Assembly (NCBI RefSeq): GCF_014201315.1
Contig: NZ_JACHDY010000002.1
Location: forward strand, 372,001-436,000
Origin: Edaphobacter lichenicola
Lineage (GTDB): Bacteria; Acidobacteriota; Terriglobia; Terriglobales; Acidobacteriaceae
Reading direction: 5' to 3'
DNA: 64,000 nucleotides
Made by a program: the position numbers and the translations under genes. The notes below the pieces were generated by a model. That model did not search any database. It was not told where the DNA came from and saw nothing but the letters and a program-made list of their open reading frames with translations. Of the stretch, positions 49,989-58,032 are shown in pieces (the stretch's first letter is position 1; every line of letters begins with the position of its first letter).

Positions 49989-50657
49989 ATGACCCGCCTA
50001 ACCCGTCGCGTGTTCCCGGCCCTTGCTGCATCTCTCGTCTTCACCCTTTCTGCCCCCACCGTTATCGCCCAGGAACCCACGCCCGGTCCCACCTGGTCGC
50101 AGGAAGATACCCTCCGCATCGTCCAGCAGGTACAGAAAAAACTTGCCGGTCTCTCCACCCTCGGAGTCTTCGACTGGCTCACCTTTGGCATTCACGGCAA
50201 AGTGCTCGTCCTCAAGGGCTACGCCTCCCGCCCCGTCCTCAAGAGTGACGCCGAAAACGCCGTCAAGGGCATTCAGGGCATCGACTCGGTCGACAACCAG
50301 ATCGAGGTTCTCCCTAACTCCCCCATGGACGACCGCATCCGCGCCTCCGTCTACAACCGCATCTACACCCAGCCCTCGTTGCGCAAATATAACGCCAACC
50401 AGGGCAACATCGGCCGCGCCATCGGACCCGGAGCCGGTATCGCGCTCGCCGCCGGCGGCATCACCAACACCCCGCCCATCGGCTACCACGCCATCCACAT
50501 CATCGTGAAGAACGGCAACGTCACCCTCTACGGCGTCGTCCTCAACCAGATGGACTCGTCCATCGCAGGCATGCAGGCAAACTCAGCCCCCGGCGCCTTC
50601 AGCGTCGACAACGATCTCATCGTCCAGGGCTCAGCCTCCAAACCAAAAGAGAAATAA
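49989..50657 (+). CDS. BON-domain protein, exported
   Basis: A 222-residue protein with a signal peptide (LTRRVFPALAASLVFTLSAP) and two BON domains: residues 40-110 (FDWLTFGIHGKVLVLKGYAS, IDSVDNQIEVLP) and 110-210 (IIVKNGNVTLYGVVLNQMDS, VDNDLIVQ). BON domains bind lipid or the cell envelope, as in OsmY and other osmotic-shock proteins. GGAGA lies eight bases before the ATG. It is flanked by both module-A repeats and followed by a hairpin at 50679. Confidence 0.9.
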   Translation: MTRLTRRVFPALAASLVFTLSAPTVIAQEPTPGPTWSQEDTLRIVQQVQKKLAGLSTLGVFDWLTFGIHGKVLVLKGYASRPVLKSDAENAVKGIQGIDSVDNQIEVLPNSPMDDRIRASVYNRIYTQPSLRKYNANQGNIGRAIGPGAGIALAAGGITNTPPIGYHAIHIIVKNGNVTLYGVVLNQMDSSIAGMQANSAPGAFSVDNDLIVQGSASKPKEK

Positions 50658-50678
50658 AAACTACTCGCACCTCTTCCC

Positions 50679-50711
50679 GATGCGGGAGCCGTCCAAACCG
50701 GCTCCCGCATC
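50679..50711 (+). terminator. terminator-like hairpin after the BON gene
   Basis: A perfect 13-base stem (GATGCGGGAGCCG / CGGCTCCCGCATC) with a 7-base loop, 22 bases after the stop. No T-tract follows, so an intrinsic terminator is less sure than an RNA-stabilising hairpin. Confidence 0.6.
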
Positions 50712-50778
50712 AACCAACGCCCCCACGTTATCGCCCCCCGAGCGTCTATCCCGTCTAAATCTTAAGCATAGCCTTGTG

Positions 50779-50995
50779 CCGTTGAGATGGCGAGGCTTCA
50801 GTGGCTGAAAAAGTCTGTTTCGCTTAAGGGCTCGGCTTCAGCCGTGCCGCAAGAGCTTTGATTGCATTACGGCTTTAGCCGCCTGAGGTCCGCCTTTCGT
50901 TTCGGCGTCCAACCCAACCCGCGCAAGCGGGAACCTCTCTGCCGAAGGCTGGAGCAAAGCCCGCAGGGCGAAGCGACAAAATATTGCCCTTGCCT
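50779..50995 (+). repeat. dispersed repeat module A, copy 2
   Basis: The fuller copy of the element at 49646. It includes GTGGCTGAAAAAGTCTG near 50801, a word found again in reverse orientation at 57959-57977. It ends at ATATTGCCC and runs directly into module B. Confidence 0.75.
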
Positions 50996-51318
50996 GTTCT
51001 CTTCAACCCTGTCAAAAATCTGTCAAGCCCCAAAATCACCTAACCCAAACTCGCACAACAAGATGCACCTGACGTATCAGTTATAGCCAAAGCTCTATAA
51101 TGAAGAGAGAGACAAGAAAGCCCCGCCGAATGCGGGGCTCTTTGCTTTACCAAAAGGAGATCGGCCAGGGGTCAACCAGCTAACTCCTTTGTTTGGAGGA
51201 ATCTGCAAGTAACCCATTTAGAGTGTTTGTTTTGGAGATATCGACACCCCGTAAACCATTAAAAATAAATGACTTACACGCTGGTAATAGGGGGGGGAGG
51301 GGGGGAGGGGGGTAGTAC
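50996..51318 (-). repeat. dispersed repeat module B, copy 1, with terminator
   Basis: About 320 bases, related in inverted orientation to 56646-56935. Shared blocks on the minus strand include CTATTAC, GTAAGTCATTT, AATGGTTTACG, TCTCCAAAA, GGGTTACTTGCAGA, TAACTGATACG, TCTTGTTGTG and GGGCTTGACAG, with AGAACAGGCAA at the end. It begins five bases after the stop of the LytTR gene with a run of C (G on plus) and carries a hairpin at 51119-51139 that serves as terminator. Confidence 0.75.
51119..51139. terminator. intrinsic terminator inside module B copy 1
   Basis: A perfect 8-base stem (AGCCCCGC / GCGGGGCT) with loop CGAAT, flanked by T-rich sequence on both sides. On the minus strand it would end the sigma factor-LytTR operon about 180 bases after its stop. 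Confidence 0.7.
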
Positions 51319-51322
51319 CCCC

Positions 51323-52126
51323 CTACAAATTGAACAGCTCCCGCAGGCGCTTGGTCTGTGCCCGGCTCACCGGAATCTCCGTCTTCTGGGCGTCGTCCAT
51401 CCGCAACTGATAGCTGGACTTGAACCACGGCACCACCTCCCGTATGTGCTGAATATTCACCACATACGACCGGTGCGCCCTCCAGAACGTCTCCGGATCG
51501 AGCTGGTCCATCAGCTCCTCGAGCGTCCTGCAGTTCGAGTGTCCCTCCACCGCCTTCGTCACCACGCTGATCGTACCCTCCTCGATCGAGGCAAAACAGA
51601 TCTCGCGCTGATCCACCAGCAACAACCGGCTCTGTGCCCGCACAATCACCTTACCGGAGCTGGCCTTCGGCGCCTGCGTCTGTTCCTCGACCAGCCGCAG
51701 CAGCGCATCCAGCTTGGCCCCGGTCTCCAACGCCAAGCCCGCCGAACCCGACGGAGCGGTCCGCAGCGCCTGCGCCTTCTCGATCGTCTGCATCACCCGC
51801 TTTCGATCGAAGGGCTTCAGCAGATAATCAATGGCATTCACCTCGAACGCACGCACCGCATACTGATTGAACGCAGTCGCGAATACCACCTGAGGCATCG
51901 GAACCTTTCGGTCCAGCAGCTTCTTCAGCACGCCAAAGCCGTCAAGGCCAGGCATCTGCACATCAAGGAACACCAGGTCCGGCTTATGCGTCCGAATCAG
52001 CTCCACCGCTTCGATCCCGTTGGTTCCCTGCGCCAGAACCTCAACCCCGCCCGCCCGCTCCAGCAGATACTGCAACTCCTGCCTGGCCAGAGGTTCGTCA
52101 TCGATGATGAGTGCAGTCAGTGACAT
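51323..52126 (-). CDS. LytTR-type response regulator
   Basis: A 267-residue regulator. Residues 1-120 are a receiver with acidic residues Asp9/Asp10 and phospho-acceptor Asp55 (LVFLDVQMPGLDG), followed by the family motif AIDYLLKPF. A linker leads to a LytTR DNA-binding domain (about 165-267: HSNCRTLEELMDQLDPETFW, FWRAHRSYVVNIQHI). No partner kinase is nearby. It is the last gene of the sigma-factor operon, eight bases after the zinc-ribbon gene. Confidence 0.94.
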   Translation of the reverse strand: MSLTALIIDDEPLARQELQYLLERAGGVEVLAQGTNGIEAVELIRTHKPDLVFLDVQMPGLDGFGVLKKLLDRKVPMPQVVFATAFNQYAVRAFEVNAIDYLLKPFDRKRVMQTIEKAQALRTAPSGSAGLALETGAKLDALLRLVEEQTQAPKASSGKVIVRAQSRLLLVDQREICFASIEEGTISVVTKAVEGHSNCRTLEELMDQLDPETFWRAHRSYVVNIQHIREVVPWFKSSYQLRMDDAQKTEIPVSRAQTKRLRELFNL

Positions 52127-52134
52127 GCTCGCAA

Positions 52135-52683
52135 CTAGTCACTATATACGCGCAGCCGCGCCGGCGCATGGTCCTCGGCCAGATCATGCCCGCACTGCGT
52201 GCAATACACATCCGTAATCTGCACCCCGCGGAAGCAGCGCCCGCACGCAGGAGCCAGCTGGAACTGGCACTGCGGGCAGAAGTGCACGCTCGAGGTAATC
52301 TCCGTACTGCAGTGCGGACAAGGCATCAGCATCGGCTGCCGCAGCAGGAAGTACACCACAGCTCCAATCCCGCCCGGCAACACCACCACAATCAGCATCC
52401 ACAAAGCTGCCGGCATTCGCCGCCGCCGCACATCGCGGCTCACATACCCCACCAGCAGCACATAGCTGGCAAACGCCGTCCCCCACGAGTACCCCATCAG
52501 CAGCCGCATCGGCAGCAGCTCATGCTTATGGTGCGGCAACACGCCATGGAACAGATATTGCACGGCCCCGAATACCAGGATGGCCAGCACCACCGACCAG
52601 GTCGGTATCATGCTCAGCTCATCCTCACCCCCTGCCAGGGTGACCTGCGATCGATCCGACTCCTGACCCCAAAATCTCATCAT
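52135..52683 (-). CDS. membrane protein with double zinc ribbon
   Basis: A 182-residue protein with about three membrane helices (VVLAILVFGAVQYLF, SWGTAFASYVLLVGY, ALWMLIVVVLPGGIGAVVYF) and a cytoplasmic end holding eight cysteines in four CXXC pairs (CPHC, CPQC, CGRC, CTQC), which form two zinc ribbons. The start at 52683 overlaps the upstream stop (ATGA). The family is seen beside LytTR regulators. Function unknown; a membrane scaffold or sensor is plausible. Confidence 0.75.
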   Translation of the reverse strand: MMRFWGQESDRSQVTLAGGEDELSMIPTWSVVLAILVFGAVQYLFHGVLPHHKHELLPMRLLMGYSWGTAFASYVLLVGYVSRDVRRRRMPAALWMLIVVVLPGGIGAVVYFLLRQPMLMPCPHCSTEITSSVHFCPQCQFQLAPACGRCFRGVQITDVYCTQCGHDLAEDHAPARLRVYSD

Positions 52684-53063
52684 CCAGCCACCTCGCGCTT
52701 ACGGGCACGGCGAAACAACACCAAAGCGAGCAAAGCCATCGACACAGGAAAGAACCACAAACAGAGAACCAAAAACTGATTACTCGCATCGGGAACACCG
52801 TTCGGTGTCACGTCATACGCGTCCAGAGCGCTCCACACGGCGGTGCAGATAATGACAAAAAGAGAGGAACAAACCGCCAGCGGAATCCAGAGGCTTCGAA
52901 TGCGATTACGCCGCGCGGCAAGCGTCTTCGCGCGCTCCCGAACAACACGATGAGTTCGATTGACCACTGACGCACGAGCGCCCATCCGCAGATCCGTCAA
53001 CTCTTCCCTGGGAGCCGACCCAGGAGCGTCTTGCGACGAGGCTCTCTCGAAGGCGTCGCTCAT
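52680..53063 (-). CDS. small membrane protein following a sigma factor (possible anti-sigma role)
   Basis: A 127-residue protein with a 57-residue polar N-terminal part, then two membrane helices (WIPLAVCSSLFVIICTAVW and FLVLCLWFFPVSMALLALVL). Its ATG overlaps the sigma-factor stop and its stop overlaps the next start (ATGA twice). The position right behind an ECF sigma gene is that of an anti-sigma factor, but I see no anti-sigma signature such as HxxxCxxC, so the role is a guess. Confidence 0.65.
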   Translation of the reverse strand: MSDAFERASSQDAPGSAPREELTDLRMGARASVVNRTHRVVRERAKTLAARRNRIRSLWIPLAVCSSLFVIICTAVWSALDAYDVTPNGVPDASNQFLVLCLWFFPVSMALLALVLFRRARKREVAG

Positions 53064-53752
53064 ATCGCCACCTCAGCGATGGAACGAGAGGATCGAAGCT
53101 GCTCCATCTCCGGCTTCAAAGCTGCCAGGCCGCGATAAAGCCTGGACTTCACCGTCGATAAGGGAGCCCGGGTTACGGTAGCGATCTCTTCCAACGACAG
53201 TTCTTCATAAAATCGAAGCACTAGAACCTCTCTGTAGCTTGGTTCCAGTTTGAGCAAAACCTCGCCGACCTCGGCACAGTTTTCGCGGGATTGAAACTGC
53301 TCGAGCGGGGACGGCCCGGACATCGCGACCTCAAACGGACGATCGTCCTCTTTCCCTTCACTCATCTCGTCAAGACTCGCCATCACGCGTTTTCTCGACA
53401 GGTCGATCACCAGATTTCTGGCAATGGTAAAGAGCCAGGTGTCGAAGCGCGCTTTGCCGTTGTACTGCGCTCCCCGCAGTAGAACCCTCATCCAAGTCTC
53501 CTGAAAGAGATCCTCGGCAACTTCACGCTTGCCTGTGAGGAAGAGCAGATAGCGAAGAAGGCGGTGCTGATAAAGCTCAATGAGAGTATCCAGAAGTTCT
53601 GGACTCTGCCTCTTTAACCCTTGGGCAATCACCGCGTTCTCGCTTGAGGCTTGAGCACCGAGCGTTGACGCGAGCGAGATGGAACCATTTTGCACACTGC
53701 TAGAGACGTTCTTCCGGTCTAACAAGACTCGCTCTTTGCCCACACGGTTCAT
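53060..53752 (-). CDS. ECF-type RNA polymerase sigma factor
   Basis: A 230-residue sigma-70 family protein. After an unusual 48-residue N-terminal extension, region 2 begins (YQHRLLRYLLFLTGKREVAE, DLFQETWMRVLLR, TWLFTIARNLVIDLSRKR), and region 4 ends the protein (PSYREVLVLRFYEELSLEEI, VTRAPLSTVKSRLYRGLAAL). It directs transcription of a specific regulon. It is the first gene of a tight operon: sigma, membrane protein, zinc-ribbon protein, LytTR. Confidence 0.93.
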   Translation of the reverse strand: MNRVGKERVLLDRKNVSSSVQNGSISLASTLGAQASSENAVIAQGLKRQSPELLDTLIELYQHRLLRYLLFLTGKREVAEDLFQETWMRVLLRGAQYNGKARFDTWLFTIARNLVIDLSRKRVMASLDEMSEGKEDDRPFEVAMSGPSPLEQFQSRENCAEVGEVLLKLEPSYREVLVLRFYEELSLEEIATVTRAPLSTVKSRLYRGLAALKPEMEQLRSSRSIAEVAI

Positions 53753-53865
53753 AAAAAGAGAGATTTCCTTTGAGAGATCCTGAGTGCTATCCGCAGGGCC
53801 GCCCTACTCTAGACATTCTAAGGCCTCGCTGCTTTTCTCCGGGTGGGGGGCGGTAGACTTGAGGG

Positions 53866-54651
53866 ATGGAAGTTCTTTATGGGCTGCACCCTGTTGAGGA
53901 GGCTATCCGGGCGGGGGGGCGGCAGCTTGACCATGTCAGTGTGGCGCGGGAGCGTCGGGATGAGCGGCTGGAGAGGCTGATCGAGCTGTGCCGGACGGCT
54001 GGGGTTCGGGTGTCGCTGGAGTCTCGGGACCAGCTGACCAGGCTCGCGCGGACGGATGCGCATCAGGGCGTGCTGGCGGTGGTGCGGGAGCGTAAGTTCC
54101 TGGGGATTGAGGACCTGCTGGCTCCGAAGGCGGAGGGACAACACCGGTTCTTCCTGGCTCTCGATGGCGTCGAGGACCCGCACAACCTTGGGGCGCTGCT
54201 GCGGACCGCGGATGGAGCGGGCGTCGATGGCGTGATTCTGCCGGAGCGGCGTTCGGCTCCGGTGACCGCGACGGTCGCCAAGACCTCGGCTGGAGCGTCC
54301 GAGCATGTGCGGATCGCTCGTGTGACGAACCTGGTTCGTGCGCTCGAGCAGATGAAGCAGAAGCATGTCTGGGTTCTTGGGCTGGATGAGCGCGGAACGC
54401 CGGATTACACCGACTATGACTTCAAGGGCGACTGCGTTCTGGTGCTGGGGCGCGAGGGCGCTGGTCTGCACGACCTGGTGAAGAAGACATGCGATCACCT
54501 GCTGAGGATTCCGATGGCGGGACAAGTGTCGTCGCTCAATGTGTCGGTTGCGGGCGCGATCGTGATGTACGAGGCGATGCGGCAACGGCGTCAACCTGCA
54601 GCTCCGCCTGCACGAAAGCCTGTGAAAGAACGTAAGGGATTGGGATCTTGA
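53866..54651 (+). CDS. rlmB: 23S rRNA (guanosine-2'-O-)-methyltransferase RlmB (TrmH/SpoU family)
   Basis: A 261-residue SPOUT enzyme. Residues 1-75 form the L30e-like substrate-binding domain (MEVLYGLHPVEEAIRAGG), and the rest has the three SpoU motifs: LALDGVEDPHNLGALLRTAD (1), VLVLGREGAGL (2) and IPMAGQVSSLNVSVAGAI (3), which form the trefoil knot and the SAM site. It methylates the ribose of a 23S rRNA guanosine (G2251 in E. coli). Its stop overlaps the start of the next gene (TTGA). Confidence 0.92.
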   Translation: MEVLYGLHPVEEAIRAGGRQLDHVSVARERRDERLERLIELCRTAGVRVSLESRDQLTRLARTDAHQGVLAVVRERKFLGIEDLLAPKAEGQHRFFLALDGVEDPHNLGALLRTADGAGVDGVILPERRSAPVTATVAKTSAGASEHVRIARVTNLVRALEQMKQKHVWVLGLDERGTPDYTDYDFKGDCVLVLGREGAGLHDLVKKTCDHLLRIPMAGQVSSLNVSVAGAIVMYEAMRQRRQPAAPPARKPVKERKGLGS

Positions 54652-56627
54652 AGAGTTTGAAGGTTGTATCGGCGGGAGGCCGCTGGCTGGTTCTGGCGGC
54701 TGTTTTTGGAGTATGTTTTGCGCAGGGCCAGGAGTCTCCGCCTGCCAACGAACCGGCCGCACCGCACGGCAAGGTCCTGTTCAGTAGAGACCAGGATTCA
54801 CCGGAGGTCGAGAAGAAGGCGAAGGCTCCGGTGGCCGAGACGGCAGTGGAGGTCTCGGATGCGGAGCGCACCTCTCTCACCTTTACGTCCTACGATCTCG
54901 ACGTGCATCTGACTCCGGCAGAGTCGATGCTTGCGGTTCATGCGAGGTTCGGCGTGAGGAACACCGGGAAGGCGCCGCTGAGCCGGCTGGTGTTTCAGAT
55001 CTCTTCGGCGCTGAGCTGGGAGAGTTTTGCAGCGCAGGTCGGGGGACAGACCGCGGGGCGCGTGGTGCCACTCTCGTTTACGCAACATGCGATCGATACC
55101 GACGCGGACCATACGGGCAAGGCGACGGAGGCTGTGGTTGCTCTGCCTCAGCCGCTCGAGCCGGGCGCGATGCTTGTGCTGACGGGCTTCTACTCCGGCG
55201 AGGTGGTGCAGTCGGCAGAGCGGCTGGAGCGGATCGGCGCGCCGCTGGACCAGTCCGCGAATGCGGACTGGGATCGGATCAGCGCGGAGCGAACGGCGCT
55301 GCGCGGGTTTGGCAATGTTCTTTGGTATCCGACGGCGGCGGCACCGGTGTTTCTGGGCGATGAAGCGAAGCTGTTCCAGAGTGTCGGGTTGACCAAGCTG
55401 CGGCAGGCCGAGGCGACGGTGCATATGCGGCTGACGGTGGAGTACGTCGGCGACGCGCCGGATGCTGCGTTCTTCTGTGGCCGGCGCGAGCAGCTGATGA
55501 AGGTGAGCGAGAACCAGAATCTGCCGGTGGCTGAGTCTCCGGGGGTGGCTACGGCTGAGTTCTCTGAGCGGCCGCTGGGATTTCGTGCGCTGAGTCTGTT
55601 TATCACTGACCGGGCGGGCACTGTGACGGACAACAGCCTGATCTCGGCCGTGACCGACCACTACGACGCGCTGCCGAGCTATGGTGCGGCCGCGACGAAG
55701 GTGCAGCCTCTGCTGGCCGAGTGGCTGGGAGCCGGTCCGTTGCGTCTGCTCAACATCCTCGACCACGAGGGGCAGCCGTTTGAGAACGATGCCCTGCTGG
55801 TTGTTCCGATGCGTGCGGCGACGCCCGAGGTGCTGGCTCCTTCGCTGGTGCATTCGCTGAGCCATGCCTGGTTCGGCTCGTCGCATGTGTGGCTGGATGA
55901 GGGCGTGGCGCAGTTTGCTTCTCTGCTTTGGGTTGAGCAGGCACAGGGGCGCGAGGCTGCGGTGAAGCAACTGCAGCAGGAGGCGAACACGCTGGCACTC
56001 GTGGAGCCCGGTCCTTCTTCCGGCTCGCCTGTCGTCTCTTCTGCCAACCCTGCCGGAACGTCGTCCAGTTCGTCGGCTGGCTCTTCCGACTCCGATGCGG
56101 GGCAGAGCTTGATCCTGGCCAGTGATGAGGTCTACTACCGGACCAAGGCTGCGGCGGTGCTTTGGATGCTGCGGTCGGTGGTGGGCGATGACGCGCTGAA
56201 GCGGGCGCTGCAAGCCTACCGGAGCGACAAGATGGACAGCGACCCGAAGGAGTTTCAGCGGGTTCTGGAGCGAAGCGCGAAACGGGATCTGGCCTGGTTC
56301 TTCGACGACTGGGTGTATCGGGACCGCGGGCTGCCGGACCTGAGCATCGCCAATGTGACGCCTCGTGCGCTCGACAAGATCGGCGACAAGGGCAAGGGGT
56401 TCCTGGTGTCGGTGGAGGTGAAGAACGACGGAGACGCGGCGGCGGAGGTGCCGGTGACGGTGCGATCCGGGACGTTGACCTCGACCCAGAGGCTGCGGAT
56501 CGCGGGGCGGTCGAGCGCGTCGACCCGCGTGGTCTTTGAGGGGACGCCGGATGAGGTGATCGTCAATGACGGCAGTGTGCCGGAGGTGACGGCTTCGATT
56601 CATACCAAGCAGATTGTGGCGCATTGA
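54648..56627 (+). CDS. M1-like (gluzincin) peptidase homologue lacking the catalytic glutamate
   Basis: A 659-residue exported protein starting at TTG, overlapping the rlmB stop. A signal peptide (WLVLAAVFGVCFAQG) is followed by an N-terminal beta-rich domain like that of M1 aminopeptidases, and a gluzincin-type domain at 330-560. The zinc motif is His402-Ser-Leu-Ser-His406, then Glu418 in WLDEGVAQF. The Glu of HExxH is Ser, and the gap to the third ligand is shorter than in classical M1. The C-terminus has an Ig-like domain (VSVEVKNDGDAAAEVPVTVR). It is probably a non-catalytic binding or scaffold protein, or a much slowed enzyme. Confidence 0.82.
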   Translation: MKSLKVVSAGGRWLVLAAVFGVCFAQGQESPPANEPAAPHGKVLFSRDQDSPEVEKKAKAPVAETAVEVSDAERTSLTFTSYDLDVHLTPAESMLAVHARFGVRNTGKAPLSRLVFQISSALSWESFAAQVGGQTAGRVVPLSFTQHAIDTDADHTGKATEAVVALPQPLEPGAMLVLTGFYSGEVVQSAERLERIGAPLDQSANADWDRISAERTALRGFGNVLWYPTAAAPVFLGDEAKLFQSVGLTKLRQAEATVHMRLTVEYVGDAPDAAFFCGRREQLMKVSENQNLPVAESPGVATAEFSERPLGFRALSLFITDRAGTVTDNSLISAVTDHYDALPSYGAAATKVQPLLAEWLGAGPLRLLNILDHEGQPFENDALLVVPMRAATPEVLAPSLVHSLSHAWFGSSHVWLDEGVAQFASLLWVEQAQGREAAVKQLQQEANTLALVEPGPSSGSPVVSSANPAGTSSSSSAGSSDSDAGQSLILASDEVYYRTKAAAVLWMLRSVVGDDALKRALQAYRSDKMDSDPKEFQRVLERSAKRDLAWFFDDWVYRDRGLPDLSIANVTPRALDKIGDKGKGFLVSVEVKNDGDAAAEVPVTVRSGTLTSTQRLRIAGRSSASTRVVFEGTPDEVIVNDGSVPEVTASIHTKQIVAH

Positions 56628-56645
56628 ATTCTCCTTTCCGGGGAG

Positions 56646-56935
56646 CCCCCCCCCCTATTACAGGCGCGTAAGTCATTTGTTTTAAATGGTTTACGCGGTG
56701 TCTATGTCTCCAAAAACGTCATTCTAAAAGGGTTACCTGCAGAATTTTCAAAACAAAGGGTTTATGGGTCGAAAGGCGAAAACCGCGGCGGTTGCCGGGG
56801 TTTTTTCTTTGCTGCTTCCAGTATAGCTGGTGGGTGGTAACTGATACGCCACGCCTATCTTGTTGTGTGGACTTTGGTTAGGGGGTTTGAGGGCTTGACA
56901 GGTTAAGGAGAACAGGCAACGCTTCGCATTAGCTG
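56646..56935 (+). repeat. dispersed repeat module B, copy 2, with terminator
   Basis: An inverted relative of 50996-51318. It starts with a run of C 18 bases after the stop of the M1-like gene and shares the same order of blocks (CTATTAC, AAGTCATTTGTTTTAAATGG, TCTCCAAAA, GGGTTACCTGCAGA, TAACTGATACG, TCTTGTTGTG, GGGCTTGACAGG). In both copies the repeat begins right behind a gene end in the same relative direction. The copy ends in CGCTTCGC, the first bases of module A in that orientation. Confidence 0.75.
56781..56806 (+). terminator. intrinsic terminator inside module B copy 2
   Basis: AACCGCGG-loop-CCGGGGTT (one mismatch) followed by six T. It occupies the same place in the repeat as the terminator of copy 1, and would end the M1-like transcript. 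Confidence 0.6.
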
Positions 56936-57090
56936 TGGATAGCAATCCGCATAGACAGAAGGTTTGAGAACTTCACCGCCGAAGTTGCCGAAACCCGACT
57001 TTTCGGGAATATTTGCCAGTGATAAGCAGTTATTATTCGTGCGGTCGCAAGCTCCCGCCCCAGGGAAGATCCCCTGAGTAAGAGGGACAT

Positions 57091-57846
57091 TTGAACAGAA
57101 GAAACTTTATGAGCATGGTCGCGGGCGCTGCGACCGCGATCTCCACCGAATCGATGCTGGCGGCGTTGCCCAAACGAAAGATCAAGGCCATTGCGCTCGA
57201 TGGTTTAGCCGTCTTCGATACGCGCCCTGTCGCCGCTCTGACGGAGCGCACCTTTCCCGGACGCGGGGACGAGATCACTGCTTTGTGGCGCAAACAGCAA
57301 TTTGAGTACACATGGTTGCGGACCCTTGGGCGAAGGTATGTCGATTTCCTGCAAGTAACGGAGGAGGCGCTACGGTTCGCCTGCAGGTCTCTGAGGCTGG
57401 AGCTTGCGAAAGCGGACAGCGACAGGCTGATGCAGAGCTATCTTGAGTTGAAAGCATGGCCGGACGCTCTGCAGGCATTGAGAGCGTTGAAAGCCGGTGG
57501 TCTAAGGATGGCGTTTCTCTCAAACTTTTCGGCTACGATGCTGGATTGCGCCGTGCGGAACTCTGGCCTCGAAGGTCTCTTCGAGAGTCATTTGACCACT
57601 GACCGGGTGAGGGCATTCAAGCCGGATCCCCAGGCCTACGAGATGGCAACAAGTGCCTTCGGTCTTCAGAAAAAAGAGATAGTCTTTGCTGCTTTCGGAG
57701 GATGGGATGCCGTTGGCGCAAAGTGGTTCGGCTATCCAACGTTCTGGGTGAATCGTGCGCAGGCTGCAACAGAAGAACTCGATGTGCTGCCTGATGGAGC
57801 TGGTAAGGACTTGAATGATCTGGCAGCTTTCGTCCTGGACAGATAG
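57091..57846 (+). CDS. exported HAD-superfamily protein (haloacid dehalogenase type II-like)
   Basis: A 251-residue protein starting at TTG with GAGGG upstream. It opens with a twin-arginine-like signal (NRRNFMSMVAGAATAI). The HAD fold follows: motif I in KAIALDGLAVFD (nucleophile candidate in ALDG), motif II in MAFLSNFSATML, then a conserved Lys in VRAFKPDPQAYEM and acidic residues in AAFGGWD. These match the 2-haloacid dehalogenase subgroup, though motif I has one residue fewer between the two Asp. Export is unusual for the family. Substrate unknown. Confidence 0.8.
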   Translation: MNRRNFMSMVAGAATAISTESMLAALPKRKIKAIALDGLAVFDTRPVAALTERTFPGRGDEITALWRKQQFEYTWLRTLGRRYVDFLQVTEEALRFACRSLRLELAKADSDRLMQSYLELKAWPDALQALRALKAGGLRMAFLSNFSATMLDCAVRNSGLEGLFESHLTTDRVRAFKPDPQAYEMATSAFGLQKKEIVFAAFGGWDAVGAKWFGYPTFWVNRAQAATEELDVLPDGAGKDLNDLAAFVLDR

Positions 57847-57958
57847 CTGTCAGGCGAAAACGGGGATATCGGCGACTTCGATCCTGGGGTTCAATGCAGA
57901 CAGCTCAAAACAATTTCCATTTAGCGAGCTCGACTTTTCATTTAATGCGGCTTTGCAC

Positions 57959-57977
57959 AACAGACTTTTTCAGCCAC
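57959..57977 (-). repeat. fragment of repeat module A
   Basis: A 19-base exact match, in reverse orientation, to GTGGCTGAAAAAGTCTG and flanks near 50801. No longer homology is visible around it. Confidence 0.4.
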
Positions 57978-58032
57978 GTTATGGGTAGTGTCGGGGGGAG
58001 AGTAAGAGCAGGTGTGCATGCAATGGAAAAAG

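Larger units (their letters stand above)
56628..57090. other. intergenic region with module B copy 2
   Basis: Most of this 463-base stretch is the repeat at 56646-56935. The rest, 56936-57090, contains no recognisable gene, only the ribosome-binding site (GAGGG, 57082-57086) of the HAD gene. Confidence 0.6.

Noticed and set aside
51283..51318. G-run as a phase-variation tract
   Set aside because: It lies after a stop codon in a repeat, not in a coding frame or between promoter boxes; nothing suggests switching.
54798..56624. 608-codon minus-strand frame over the M1-like gene
   Set aside because: Arg/His/Pro-rich translation with no domain; shadow of the real plus-strand gene.
51319..56645. 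Inverted repeats as ends of an invertible or transposable segment
   Set aside because: Copies are diverged, there is no recombinase or transposase inside, and their position behind gene ends explains them better.
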